Origin: Lentzea nigeriaca
Lineage (GTDB): Bacteria; Actinomycetota; Actinomycetes; Mycobacteriales; Pseudonocardiaceae
Direction: 5' to 3'
DNA length: 64,000 bases
NCBI RefSeq assembly: GCF_016907955.1
Contig: NZ_JAFBCX010000005.1
Span: 601,836-665,835, forward strand
Of the stretch, positions 12,696-20,441 are shown one piece after another (within the stretch, counting starts at the first letter, position 1; each line of letters opens with the position of its first letter). Made by a program: the position numbers and the translations under genes. The notes beneath the pieces are model-generated. The model had not been told where the DNA came from and searched no databases. It was given only the letters and a program-made list of their open reading frames with translations.

Positions 12696-13877
12696 TTACG
12701 GCTTGCGCGGGTCCCGCAGCCTCGGGATCACCGAAACCACGAACGTCACGATCAACCCGATGACGAAGCAGGTGCCCACGATGATCGGATCGAACAACGT
12801 CAGCGCCACCGCACCGAACGCGAGCACACCGGCCCACAAGTAGATGAGCAGCACCGCGCGCCGTTGCGAGTGGCCGATCTCCAGCAACCGGTGGTGCAAG
12901 TGCATCTTGTCCGGCGAGAACGGGCTTTCCCCTCGCCGCGTACGGCGGATGATCGCCATCAGCAGGTCGAGCAGTGGCACGAAGAGCACGGCGGCGACGA
13001 CGATCAGCGGCGAGAGCAGACCGAGCAGGTCGGCGGCGCTGCCCGTGGCCTGGTTGATCTTCCCGGACGCGCTGGTCGTGGCGGCGGCGAGCATGAGGCC
13101 GATGAGCATCGAGCCCGAGTCGCCCATGAAGATGCGCGCGGGGTTGAAGTTGTGCGGCAGGAAGCCCAGGCACGCCCCGGCGAGCGCGGCGGCGATCAGC
13201 GCGGGCGGGTAGGCCTCGACGGCGCCCTGCCGTTCGACGAGCAGACCGATCGAGAACGCACACGTGGCCGCGGCAGCGATGAGCCCGATGCCGGCGGCCA
13301 GCCCGTCGAGCCCGTCGACGAAGTTCATCGCGTTGATCATCGTGACCGCGAGCAGCACCGTGAGCAGCGCGCCCTGGTTCTGGTCGAGACTGATGGTCGC
13401 GCCACCGTCCCACGGCACCCACGCGATCATCCACTGCAGACCGAACAACACCAGGATGCCCGCCGCCGTCACCTGACCGGCGAGCTTCGTCAGCGAGTCG
13501 AGCTCGAACCTGTCGTCGATCGCACCCACGAGCACGATGACGCCACCCGCGACGATGACCCCCCACGGGTCGTTGGAGAAGTCGAACGCGGCCCGCAGCA
13601 CCGGCAGTTGATGCGCCACGAACATGCCGCACAGCACGCCGCCGTAGATGGCGACACCACCCATGCGAGGCATCGGCTGCACGTGCACGTCACGCTGCCG
13701 CGGATAAGCCACCGCCCCGAGCCGGAACGCCATGGCGCGCACCAGACCCACGAGCAGGAACGTCACCACGGCAGCAATCAACGCGACGAGCAGGTACTCG
13801 CGCACAGGCAGGACGAACGAGGATGCGGGCCCCACGGGCCTACCAATCAATCGGGAGCAGTTCGGGGTGCACGCCAC
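12696..13877 (-). CDS. wecA: Undecaprenyl-phosphate N-acetylhexosamine-1-phosphate transferase (WecA/MraY family)
   Basis: 393 residues, about ten membrane helices. It transfers a sugar-1-phosphate from a UDP-sugar to a polyprenyl phosphate, the first membrane step in building cell-wall-linked glycans. Family motifs: PRQRDVHVQPMPRMGG, VGAIDDRFELDSLTKLAGQ, NAMNFVDGLDGLAAG and FMGDSGSMLIG, plus the HLHHRLLEIGHSQRRAV loop. Position next to sua5 and the ATP synthase matches the mycobacterial rfe/wecA gene. The GTG at 13877 is the longest start; GTGs at 13832 and 13805 are alternatives. Confidence 0.9.
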   Translation of the reverse strand: MACTPNCSRLIGRPVGPASSFVLPVREYLLVALIAAVVTFLLVGLVRAMAFRLGAVAYPRQRDVHVQPMPRMGGVAIYGGVLCGMFVAHQLPVLRAAFDFSNDPWGVIVAGGVIVLVGAIDDRFELDSLTKLAGQVTAAGILVLFGLQWMIAWVPWDGGATISLDQNQGALLTVLLAVTMINAMNFVDGLDGLAAGIGLIAAAATCAFSIGLLVERQGAVEAYPPALIAAALAGACLGFLPHNFNPARIFMGDSGSMLIGLMLAAATTSASGKINQATGSAADLLGLLSPLIVVAAVLFVPLLDLLMAIIRRTRRGESPFSPDKMHLHHRLLEIGHSQRRAVLLIYLWAGVLAFGAVALTLFDPIIVGTCFVIGLIVTFVVSVIPRLRDPRKP

Positions 13878-13916
13878 GGTACCCGCGGCGACATGATCAA
13901 TTCTGGCAGCAGCCGC

Positions 13917-14567
13917 TCACCGCGCGACTTCGACCTCGATCCCGAGCACCTCGTTGATCTCTTCCCTGCTCACCGCACCCTCGCGCAGGATCAGCGCGTC
14001 GGCCCCGGTGAGGTCCACGATGGTCGAGGCGACGTTCTCCCCGCTCAACCCGCCGTCGAGGTAGACAGGCACCGAGTCCCCGAGCTGGTCCCGAGCCTCC
14101 TGCGCACTGGAAGCAGGCGCAAAACCGGACTTGTTGGCGCTGGAAACGGCCATCGGCCCGACATCGCGGAGCAGTTCGAGAGCCACCGGATGCAACGGCA
14201 TCCGCAACATCACCGTGCCCCTTGTCTGCCCCAGATCCCACGCCAAACTGGGCGCGTGCGGCAACACGATGCTCAACCCGCCAGGCCAAAACGCCTCGAT
14301 GAGCGCCCTCGCCTGCCGCGGCACGCTGAGCACCAGCCCGTCGATCGTGGTCCAGGACCCGACCAACACGGGCACGGGCATGTCGGGCCCACGCCCCTTG
14401 GCCTCGAGAAGACTCCGAACAGCCTCAGCGTCGAACGCGTCGCAGCCGATGCCGTAAACGGTGTCGGTGGGCAGGACGACAAGGCGCCCGCTCCGCACCG
14501 CACCGGCCGCGGCGGCAAGACCCGCCGCGCGATTGCTCGGCTCGCTGCAGTCGTAGACCGTGCTCAC
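13917..14567 (-). CDS. L-threonylcarbamoyladenylate synthase (Sua5/YciO/YrdC family)
   Basis: 216 residues. Makes threonylcarbamoyl-AMP from Thr, bicarbonate and ATP for the t6A37 tRNA modification. Recognisable are the N-terminal GRLVVLPTDTVYGIGCDAF, the KGRGPDMPVPVLV substrate loop, SIVLPHAPSLAWDLG and the SSANKSGFAP stretch. Short single-domain form without the extra C-terminal Sua5 domain. In related genomes it follows prmC directly; here about 12 kb separates them. GTG start. Confidence 0.93.
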   Translation of the reverse strand: MSTVYDCSEPSNRAAGLAAAAGAVRSGRLVVLPTDTVYGIGCDAFDAEAVRSLLEAKGRGPDMPVPVLVGSWTTIDGLVLSVPRQARALIEAFWPGGLSIVLPHAPSLAWDLGQTRGTVMLRMPLHPVALELLRDVGPMAVSSANKSGFAPASSAQEARDQLGDSVPVYLDGGLSGENVASTIVDLTGADALILREGAVSREEINEVLGIEVEVAR

Positions 14568-14646
14568 CTCGCCGAGCCTAGCCAGCCACCCCGGCAGGGT
14601 GATGTGAGACCCGCCTTAGTCACTCTGCGTCCACCCATCCGCTGAC

Positions 14647-14671
14647 CCGATCGGTTTTGCCCGTGGGGCAA
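14647..14671. promoter_or_regulatory. Operator-like repeat, copy 1
   Basis: CCGATCGG, two bases, then the inverted repeat TTGCC-N5-GGCAA (14657-14671). The same 25-bp arrangement occurs at 15025 and 15505. This copy is 133 bases before the first possible ATG downstream. Confidence 0.5.
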
Positions 14672-14804
14672 CCCTTCCCGTCCGTGTTCGGCGCTGGCTT
14701 TCTCGACGCGCGCTTTGCCCCACCGTCCGAGTTAATAGTTCGGGCGCCTTGACCGGATTCCATACGACATTCATTCACCAAAGCGGGCGAACCCGCCACA
14801 CCGA

Positions 14805-15263
14805 ATGGCCACAGTTCACTACATCCAGATCGACTGGGTACTCGACTTCCAGCTTGGCGACGTGAACGTCGCCCTGCAAAGCGACCACGGAGGGGCCTCG
14901 TACGTCCAGCCTCCCGTGGAAGGGCTACGCGTCGAACTGCTGCCGGCGGCGAAGCACATCGCCGAGCAGGGCGTGAAGAAGGAGGCGACGCATGGTGCCG
15001 GACCAGCCCAGCACCATGCGTCGTCCGATCGGCTTTGCCGGTGGGGCAACACCTTTCCTTGCAGACGTGCTGCCGGCTTCCTTGAACTCATGCTCTGCCC
15101 ACATCCCGTGACCGCCGTGTTCGGCACGTTCGAGCCACCCGATCGGTTGGACGCCATCTGCCGGTTGTGCCTCAACGCGTGGTCCACCGACACCATGCCG
15201 ATGGAGCTGTTGGAACGGCTGGTCGTGCACATCAGTGCCGGGAACTTCCGCCGTGTGGGCTGA
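14805..15263 (+). CDS. Unrecognised ORF with an internal operator copy; possibly two genes
   Basis: The open frame codes for 152 residues with no family I recognise. The first about 70 codons have coding-like third positions. The frame then runs through the second operator-like repeat (15025-15049), where it reads as low-quality protein. A better-placed start is the ATG at 15089, 40 bases after that repeat; the third repeat sits a similar 41 bases before the XRE gene. That start would give a 57-residue protein with a C-P-H...C-R-L-C cysteine pattern. I suspect an upstream decayed gene plus a genuine small gene 15089-15263, but the single ORF is also possible. Confidence 0.4.
   Translation: MATVHYIQIDWVLDFQLGDVNVALQSDHGGASYVQPPVEGLRVELLPAAKHIAEQGVKKEATHGAGPAQHHASSDRLCRWGNTFPCRRAAGFLELMLCPHPVTAVFGTFEPPDRLDAICRLCLNAWSTDTMPMELLERLVVHISAGNFRRVG
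15025..15049. promoter_or_regulatory. Operator-like repeat, copy 2
   Basis: CCGATCGG-N2-TTGCC-N5-GGCAA, with the inverted repeat at 15035-15049. It ends 39 bases before the ATG at 15089, nearly the same distance as copy 3 from the XRE start, which suggests a promoter-operator for the two small genes that follow. Confidence 0.5.
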
Positions 15264-15285
15264 GCCTTCGACCACAGGAGGCCTC

Positions 15286-15426
15286 ATGCCGGAAGAAGAC
15301 CTCATCAAACTCGGTGAGGAGATCATCGAACTATCGACGGCCTGGCCAGGTACCGGCCTGGAGAAGGTCGGCGAGTTCGCCCGTGACCTCGGCAACGCCC
15401 TTCCGGGGTCCGATGAGGACAGCTGA
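15286..15426 (+). CDS. Small acidic protein of unknown function
   Basis: 46 residues, MPEEDLIKLGEEIIELS then an amphipathic stretch and an acidic end (GSDEDS). A clear AGGAGG site precedes the ATG, and the gene starts 22 bases after the previous stop. It is not a DUF397 protein, the usual partner of DUF5753 regulators, but its place just upstream of such a regulator suggests a linked role (inferred). Confidence 0.55.
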   Translation: MPEEDLIKLGEEIIELSTAWPGTGLEKVGEFARDLGNALPGSDEDS

Positions 15427-15504
15427 TGCGGTGGTCCATGTTTCTCACATCCCATGCTTTGGCCGTATGCACAGAGGGGCTGTTCCTGTTGGTGTCGAAC
15501 TGAC

Positions 15505-15529
15505 CCGATCGGGTTTGCCGGTGCGGCAA
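15505..15529. promoter_or_regulatory. Operator-like repeat, copy 3
   Basis: CCGATCGG-N2-TTGCC-N5-GGCAA with GTGCGG in the centre; the inverted repeat is at 15515-15529. It lies 41 bases upstream of the XRE regulator start, so autoregulation by that protein is likely. Confidence 0.55.
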
Positions 15530-15570
15530 TCCACCTTTTGTGTCGGTACGACCCGGCACCATCCGGGGGC

Positions 15571-16416
15571 ATGAACCTCACCGTGCGCGCCGAGGAACTG
15601 GGAGACGAGCTGCGCCGCCTCCGTGAGGCCGCAGGCTTCTCGCTGGAACGCGCCGGCGAACTCATCGACGCCTCCGCCACCAAGATGAGCCGCATCGAGA
15701 ACGGCCTCCGCGAGGGCTCCACAGAGGACGTCGCCGCCCTGCTCGCCATCTACGGCTGCGTCGGTCCACGCCGAACCGAGCTGTTGAAGCTCGTGAAAGA
15801 GGTGGACCGGCGCGGCTGGTGGCAACGCAAGCCGACGTTCAACGAACGCGTCGGCACCCTCGTCAACCTGGAGAAGAAGGCCGAGCTCATAGTCAACTTC
15901 GAGTGCACGAACGTCCCCGGCCTCCTCCAACTCCCGGAGTACACCGACGCGCTGCTGCGCGAGTGCGAGTTGGTACCTACCGACGAAGTCGAGCATCGGG
16001 TGAGGGCCCGTGCACTTCGCCACTCGATCCTGCTGGGCCCGAAACCAACTCGCCTTCTCGTCCTCATCGACGAACAAGTGCTGACCCGGATGATTGGCAG
16101 TCCTGCTGTGATGCAACGCCAGCTCAACCATCTGGCCGAGGCGGCGGCACGCGCGAACATCTCGTTGCAAGTGCTCCCCAACTCCGGCGCGCACGCTGGC
16201 GTCAACGGTGCGTTCATGCTGCTCAAGAGGGCGAATGGACACAAGATCGTCTATCTAGAGAACCTCACGTCCAGCCTGATCCTCGAAGAGTCTGAGGAGA
16301 TCAACGCCTACGAAAAAGCCATTCGGCTTCTGGTCCGACGCGCGTTGCCTGCGGAAGAATCACTACAGGTGATCACCGAGCTGGCGCGTCGATGGGAACA
16401 GGGTGAACTGGCGTAA
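15571..16416 (+). CDS. XRE-family regulator with DUF5753 domain
   Basis: 281 residues. N-terminal helix-turn-helix (ELGDELRRLREAAGFSLERAGELIDASATKMSRIENG, about 7-45) followed by a DUF5753 domain (ECTNVPGLLQLPEYTDALL, LLVLIDEQVLTRMIGSP, VLPNSGAHAGVNGAFMLL, ELARRW). These proteins (WhiJ-like, Scr1-like) are common in multiple copies in actinomycetes and control small neighbouring genes. ATG at 15571 chosen because upstream codons lie across the operator and are not protein-like; CCGGGGG precedes it. Confidence 0.92.
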   Translation: MNLTVRAEELGDELRRLREAAGFSLERAGELIDASATKMSRIENGLREGSTEDVAALLAIYGCVGPRRTELLKLVKEVDRRGWWQRKPTFNERVGTLVNLEKKAELIVNFECTNVPGLLQLPEYTDALLRECELVPTDEVEHRVRARALRHSILLGPKPTRLLVLIDEQVLTRMIGSPAVMQRQLNHLAEAAARANISLQVLPNSGAHAGVNGAFMLLKRANGHKIVYLENLTSSLILEESEEINAYEKAIRLLVRRALPAEESLQVITELARRWEQGELA

Positions 16417-16667
16417 GAGCAGCTACAGCGGCAGCGAGCCGAATTGCGTCGAGGTGGCCTTGACCACCACCCACGCAGGTGTACGAGACTCCAAGCATCC
16501 CTCTGGACCTGCGCTTTCGTTCTCACTTAGCGCCTTCAAAGCGTTCCTGACCAGGGCCAAGTTTTAGCCCAAACAGGGCTAAGTAGTTCAACGCATCCTC
16601 CGAACGGGCGCACCACGGTAAGGTCATGAGCCGACCACAGAGCGCAATCGGGGAGGGTCGAGCTTCT

Positions 16668-17105
16668 GTGTCAGAGGAACTCCAGACAAGCGGCAAGGTC
16701 GGGGCGCTGTCGGGCGGCTCGTGGAGTGGCATCTTCGGGGGCGGTCTCGGCGCCATCGTCAGCGCGGCCAAGGCTGTCTCGGTCGCAGTAGAGACCCAGC
16801 AGCTGTCCGTCGATCCGCACCTGGTCGACGCCATGATCAAAAAGCTGAACGAGATGAAGGAGACGCTCTCCACCATCACGGCGAGGTCAAAGGACCTCAG
16901 CATGGATCCCCAGCTCGGTGACGGGTACGCCCAGCAGGTGAGCCAGGCCAACATGAAATTTGGTCGAGACGCCGCCCAGCAGATCACCGAAATCGGCAAG
17001 GCGATCGACTCACTGAAGGCCCAGATCGAGAAGAGCCGCGCCTCCTACCACAACGTCGACCAGGCCGGCGCTGACTCGATGAAGAAACTCAATGGGAAGT
17101 CATGA
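16668..17105 (+). CDS. WXG100-like/ESX-associated small protein
   Basis: 145 residues from a GTG preceded by GGGAGGG (16651-16657). A start at ATG 16626 is possible, but a TAAGGT -10-like hexamer overlaps it. After a glycine-rich hydrophobic stretch (SWSGIFGGGLGAIVSAA) the protein is helical, with regular hydrophobic heptads (IKKLNEMKETLSTITARSKDL, AAQQITEIGKAIDSLKAQIEKS). First gene of an eight-gene unit with EspG and PPE-like genes; probably a substrate or helper of type VII secretion (inferred from context). ATGA overlap with the next gene. Confidence 0.65.
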   Translation: MSEELQTSGKVGALSGGSWSGIFGGGLGAIVSAAKAVSVAVETQQLSVDPHLVDAMIKKLNEMKETLSTITARSKDLSMDPQLGDGYAQQVSQANMKFGRDAAQQITEIGKAIDSLKAQIEKSRASYHNVDQAGADSMKKLNGKS

Positions 17106-17638
17106 AGCGCATCCTCATCGCCACCTTGATCGGGTTCTCCGTACTCGCGGCCGGCTGCAACGGCACGACGGGCAACCCCACCCCTACCCCCACCACAGGC
17201 GGTACCACGCCGACGAGCAACGCCGACTCCACGTCTGGCCTGAAGTCGATCAGGCCATGCGACCTGCTGACCGACACCGAAGCGACCAGCCTTGGATACA
17301 AAACCCCAGGCGAGCCAGCCAAGGTCGCGGCCTCGGACGGATGTGAGTGGCACGTACCGAACAACGGACTCCTGCGTGCAGGTATCCGCACCAACGCGGG
17401 CATCAAGGATCTGACCCTGGACGGCGACAAGATCACCGATATCAAGGTCGGGAAGTTCGCCGCGAAGAAGGAGGAAGCAGGCAACGGATCCAAAGCCACC
17501 TGCACCATCGTGATCGGAGTGACCGAGAAGTCGTCTGTGTCGGTCATCTCAACCTTGGATGTCTCCTCCGAGGACACCGCAGCCTCCTGCGAGCGCGCGT
17601 CGAAGGCTGCTGACCTGATCGCACCGAAGCTGTCGTAA
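17102..17638 (+). CDS. DUF3558 lipoprotein
   Basis: 178 residues. A signal peptide with lipobox VLAAGC (Cys at about 19), a Thr/Pro-rich linker, then a DUF3558 domain: SIRPCDLLTDTEATSLGY, DGCEWHV, and later CTIVIGV and SCERASKAAD, giving two likely disulfides. Predicted to be anchored on the outer face of the membrane. DUF3558 lipoproteins recur in this type of ESX substrate locus in Pseudonocardiaceae; their function is not known. Confidence 0.85.
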   Translation: MKRILIATLIGFSVLAAGCNGTTGNPTPTPTTGGTTPTSNADSTSGLKSIRPCDLLTDTEATSLGYKTPGEPAKVAASDGCEWHVPNNGLLRAGIRTNAGIKDLTLDGDKITDIKVGKFAAKKEEAGNGSKATCTIVIGVTEKSSVSVISTLDVSSEDTAASCERASKAADLIAPKLS

Positions 17639-17660
17639 CGACGCCCGAGGGGGGATTCTC

Positions 17661-18911
17661 ATGGCGCCCATCAAGAACAACGTTCCGACGCCGAACGCGA
17701 ACTACCCTAGTCAAAAGCACGAAGAGATGCAGCGCCAGGTCAACGACAAGTACAACCCAGACTCCGCCACGCAGGTGGCTGATACCTGGAAGTCGTTCGG
17801 CACCACCTTCAAGGATCTGGCGACCGACTTCCAGATCCTGATCAATGGGTCGCAGAGCGCGTGGACGGGGCGGGCAGCCGAGGGCGTTCGCACAGCGCTG
17901 AGCAAGATCGGCACGTTCGTGGACCAGACCGGCGAGGGGTTCAACCGCACCGGTACCGCCATCGAGCAGCAGCGCGAAGCTTCTGTTCAGGCGAACAAGA
18001 GCATGCCCAAGCCGGTCGACTTCAACCCGTTGAAGATCGCCGGTGACTGGTTCACGAACAAGGGCGGCTTCGTCAGCCCCATCATGATGGCGGGCGCTCC
18101 CATCGAGATGATCTCCACGTACAACAAGCAGCAGGGCGCCAAAGAAGAAGCCGTGCAGGTCATGCAGACGCGTGACAACACGATGATGTCCGCGGCGATG
18201 TCCATGCCCACCATGGAATCCACGCCGCAGGTCACGCAGGACCAGGGCGTCACGCAGACGAGCAGCACCACGAGCACGAGCAGCCTGAGCAACAACACCG
18301 GATACCGGCCCCCAGGCACCACCGGCATGCCGGGCATGCCGCCGCCCGGCACGAACAACGGCACGACGAACCCGTCGTGGGTCGCGCCGCCGACGAAGGA
18401 CCCGAACCTGCCGCCCGGCCAGAACCCGAACCAGCCACCCGGCGGCGATCGGAACCGGCCGCCCGGCATCCCGAACCCCGGCCCGTTCCCGCCGGGACGG
18501 ATGCCACCCGGCGGCACGCCTGGACGGACTCCCGGTGGCGGCCCCGGCGGGCGCCCTGGCTTGCCAGGCGGTGGTCGTGGCATAGCGGGCGGCGGCACCG
18601 GTGGCGGTCGTGGCATGGGTCCTGGCGGCATGGGAGGACCTGGCGTCGCGGGTCGTGGCGCGGGCAGCTTCGGGCCGTCCAACCCAGGCGGTGGCGCGGG
18701 TGTCATGGGCGCCGGTGGTCCCGGCAGCGGAGGTGCCGGGGCTGCGGGTCGTGGCGGTGCCGCGGGCGCGGCCGGTATGGGTGGCGGCGCCGGCGCGGGT
18801 GCCGGCAAGGGCGGCGAGGAGGACAAGGAACACAAGTCGAACTACCTCGTGCCCACTGACGAGTTCTTCGACGACGATCGCATGGTCGCGCCGCCGGTGA
18901 TCGGCGGATGA
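17661..18911 (+). CDS. PPE-like/WXG-containing type VII secretion substrate
   Basis: 416 residues. The first about 180 are helical with a W-T-G turn in SAWTGRAAEGVRTALSKI, like PPE/WXG100 helical hairpins. A Ser/Thr/Pro-rich region and then a long Gly/Pro/Met-rich low-complexity tail follow (about 215-395), before a short acidic end (DEFFDDDRMVAPPVIGG). A strong AGGGGGG site precedes the ATG. An EspG chaperone gene overlaps its stop, the usual PPE-EspG pairing, so it is probably exported. Confidence 0.8.
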   Translation: MAPIKNNVPTPNANYPSQKHEEMQRQVNDKYNPDSATQVADTWKSFGTTFKDLATDFQILINGSQSAWTGRAAEGVRTALSKIGTFVDQTGEGFNRTGTAIEQQREASVQANKSMPKPVDFNPLKIAGDWFTNKGGFVSPIMMAGAPIEMISTYNKQQGAKEEAVQVMQTRDNTMMSAAMSMPTMESTPQVTQDQGVTQTSSTTSTSSLSNNTGYRPPGTTGMPGMPPPGTNNGTTNPSWVAPPTKDPNLPPGQNPNQPPGGDRNRPPGIPNPGPFPPGRMPPGGTPGRTPGGGPGGRPGLPGGGRGIAGGGTGGGRGMGPGGMGGPGVAGRGAGSFGPSNPGGGAGVMGAGGPGSGGAGAAGRGGAAGAAGMGGGAGAGAGKGGEEDKEHKSNYLVPTDEFFDDDRMVAPPVIGG

Positions 18912-19657
18912 GGCAGATCGCCCAGCTCTCCCTGCCCGCGTTCGAGGTTCTCTGGGAGGACCTGCGGGCGGGGAGCATTCCCTACCCCTTCGACGTCAGC
19001 CACCACGGCGAGACGTTGGACGAGCGCGCCCGCATCAAGGCCGCGGTACACGCAGACCTCGAACGCAGGGGGCTGGCCCGGCACGGCAGGCCGGAGCCGG
19101 ACCTCGAGGACGCGCTGAACCTCTTGGCGCGCCCGGAACTTCGCGTCATCGCCCTCTGCATGCCTGACATGAACCAGGAGAAGCTGGTGCGGGCGAGCGT
19201 CGTGGCGCGCGGCGGCTACGCGGTGCTGGTGACCCAGGACGACGCAGGCATCACGCTGAACCTGGTGCAGCCCAACGAAATCGCCACCAGCCTGGCGAAT
19301 GCCATGCCACCGGGACGCCCCGGCCCCGGCAAGCTCGTGACGGTGCCGGGCGAGGCGTTCGAGCAACAGCAACCCCAGCAAGGCTTCCGCCAGTCGGTGC
19401 GCACGACGGAGAACGAGGACGTCCGCATCGCCAAGCAGATGCTGACCGGCCCGGCCATCGGCAACGGCCACTTCCTCGTTCAGCTGCAACAGGGTCGCTC
19501 CAAAAAGGACTTCCCGCCGGTCACCTGGATCGACACGAGCCAGGGCCGCTACGCCAACGTCCAGATCCGCAGCGGCTGGTTCACGATCAGTCCCGCGGAC
19601 AACATGGGCCTGGCCCGCCACCTGGGACAGGTGCTCGCCATGACGAGCGAGCGATGA
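18908..19657 (+). CDS. ESX secretion-associated chaperone EspG family
   Basis: 249 residues. Begins with SLPAFEVLWEDLRAGSIPYPFDVSHHGET and ends with IRSGWFTISPADNMGLARHLGQVL, both typical of EspG proteins, which bind PPE substrates in the cytosol and deliver them to the ESX machine. ATGA overlaps on both sides (with the PPE-like gene and with the YbaB-like gene) show one transcript. No ESX core ATPase is in the window. Confidence 0.85.
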   Translation: MRQIAQLSLPAFEVLWEDLRAGSIPYPFDVSHHGETLDERARIKAAVHADLERRGLARHGRPEPDLEDALNLLARPELRVIALCMPDMNQEKLVRASVVARGGYAVLVTQDDAGITLNLVQPNEIATSLANAMPPGRPGPGKLVTVPGEAFEQQQPQQGFRQSVRTTENEDVRIAKQMLTGPAIGNGHFLVQLQQGRSKKDFPPVTWIDTSQGRYANVQIRSGWFTISPADNMGLARHLGQVLAMTSER

Positions 19658-20136
19658 ACCCCGAACAGATGATCGCGGACCTGGAGTCCAAAGCGCAGCA
19701 GCTCCAGCAACGCTCGCAGCAGATGCAGGAGCAGATCCAACACGCCAGCAGCACCGTCACCTCCCCCAACGAGGCGGTGACGGTCCGTGTGGCACCCAAC
19801 GGCGCGCTGCAGCACATCGAGTTCTCACCCACCGCCATGCGCCTGACCCACGTCCAACTCAGCCAGCTCGTGATGCAAACCGTGCAGAAGGCCCAGGTCC
19901 AGGCGGCCGAGCAGGTGGCGTCCATTGTGGAGCCCGAGTTCGGCGGCACCGAGGCGATGGACTTCCTCCGCAGCTTCATCCCGCAGCAGGAGGAAGAGGA
20001 ACCGCCGGCACCCCAGGAAGACGGCCAGGTCATGCGCGAGGTCTCGTGGAACGGCCCGGCGCAGAAGCCCGCGCCACCGCGTCCGCGCCCCACACAGGGC
20101 GACGACGAAGACGGCTTCGGGAGCGTACTCCGATGA
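19654..20136 (+). CDS. YbaB/EbfC-family protein
   Basis: 160 residues. N-terminal helix (MIADLESKAQQLQQRSQQMQEQIQ) then the YbaB core (VTSPNEAVTVRVAPNGALQHIEFSPTAMRLTHVQLSQLVMQTVQKAQVQAAEQV) and an acidic, Pro-rich tail. YbaB proteins bind DNA as dimers, but in this kind of ESX locus a YbaB-like gene between EspG and EspC genes is recurrent and may act in secretion. Overlaps both neighbours. Confidence 0.85.
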   Translation: MNPEQMIADLESKAQQLQQRSQQMQEQIQHASSTVTSPNEAVTVRVAPNGALQHIEFSPTAMRLTHVQLSQLVMQTVQKAQVQAAEQVASIVEPEFGGTEAMDFLRSFIPQQEEEEPPAPQEDGQVMREVSWNGPAQKPAPPRPRPTQGDDEDGFGSVLR

Positions 20137-20441
20137 CCGGCCCCGGCTTCCGCGTCGATGCGAGCGAGCTCCACAAGTTCGCCAGCGGTCAGCGGTCCAG
20201 ACAGGACGCACTGGAGGCCGCAGCCGACAAGTCCGCGGCGGTTGACCTCGGCGGTGACACGTTCGGCCAGCTGCTGTCGTTCTTCGCCGCAGGCGCACAG
20301 CAGTTCGCGACCGAGGCGACCGCCGCCATCAGGGAATTGGCGGCCGCAGCTGGCAACGCGTCCGAAGACACCATCGCTACCGCCAGGACGTACGAGTCGC
20401 ACGAGGATGCCAACCGCGACAGGTTCGGAGGCCCCCGATGA
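20133..20441 (+). CDS. EspC-like type VII secretion protein
   Basis: 102 residues starting MTGPGFRVDASELHKFA, the opening typical of EspC-family (ESX-1 secretion-associated) proteins; a helical hairpin follows (GQLLSFFAAGAQQFATEATAAIRELAAAAG) with a charged C-terminus. The start at 20133 overlaps the YbaB-like stop by ATGA. Likely a secreted helper or partner of the large protein encoded next. Confidence 0.78.
   Translation: MTGPGFRVDASELHKFASGQRSRQDALEAAADKSAAVDLGGDTFGQLLSFFAAGAQQFATEATAAIRELAAAAGNASEDTIATARTYESHEDANRDRFGGPR

Noticed and set aside
12151..13632. 493-residue version of the AtpI-like protein
   Set aside because: The first two thirds are wecA read out of frame.
15286..15426. 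Small gene as an antitoxin (DUF397) partner of the XRE regulator
   Set aside because: No DUF397 residues (W-R-K-S-S, C-V-E-V) are present, so the label is not supported.
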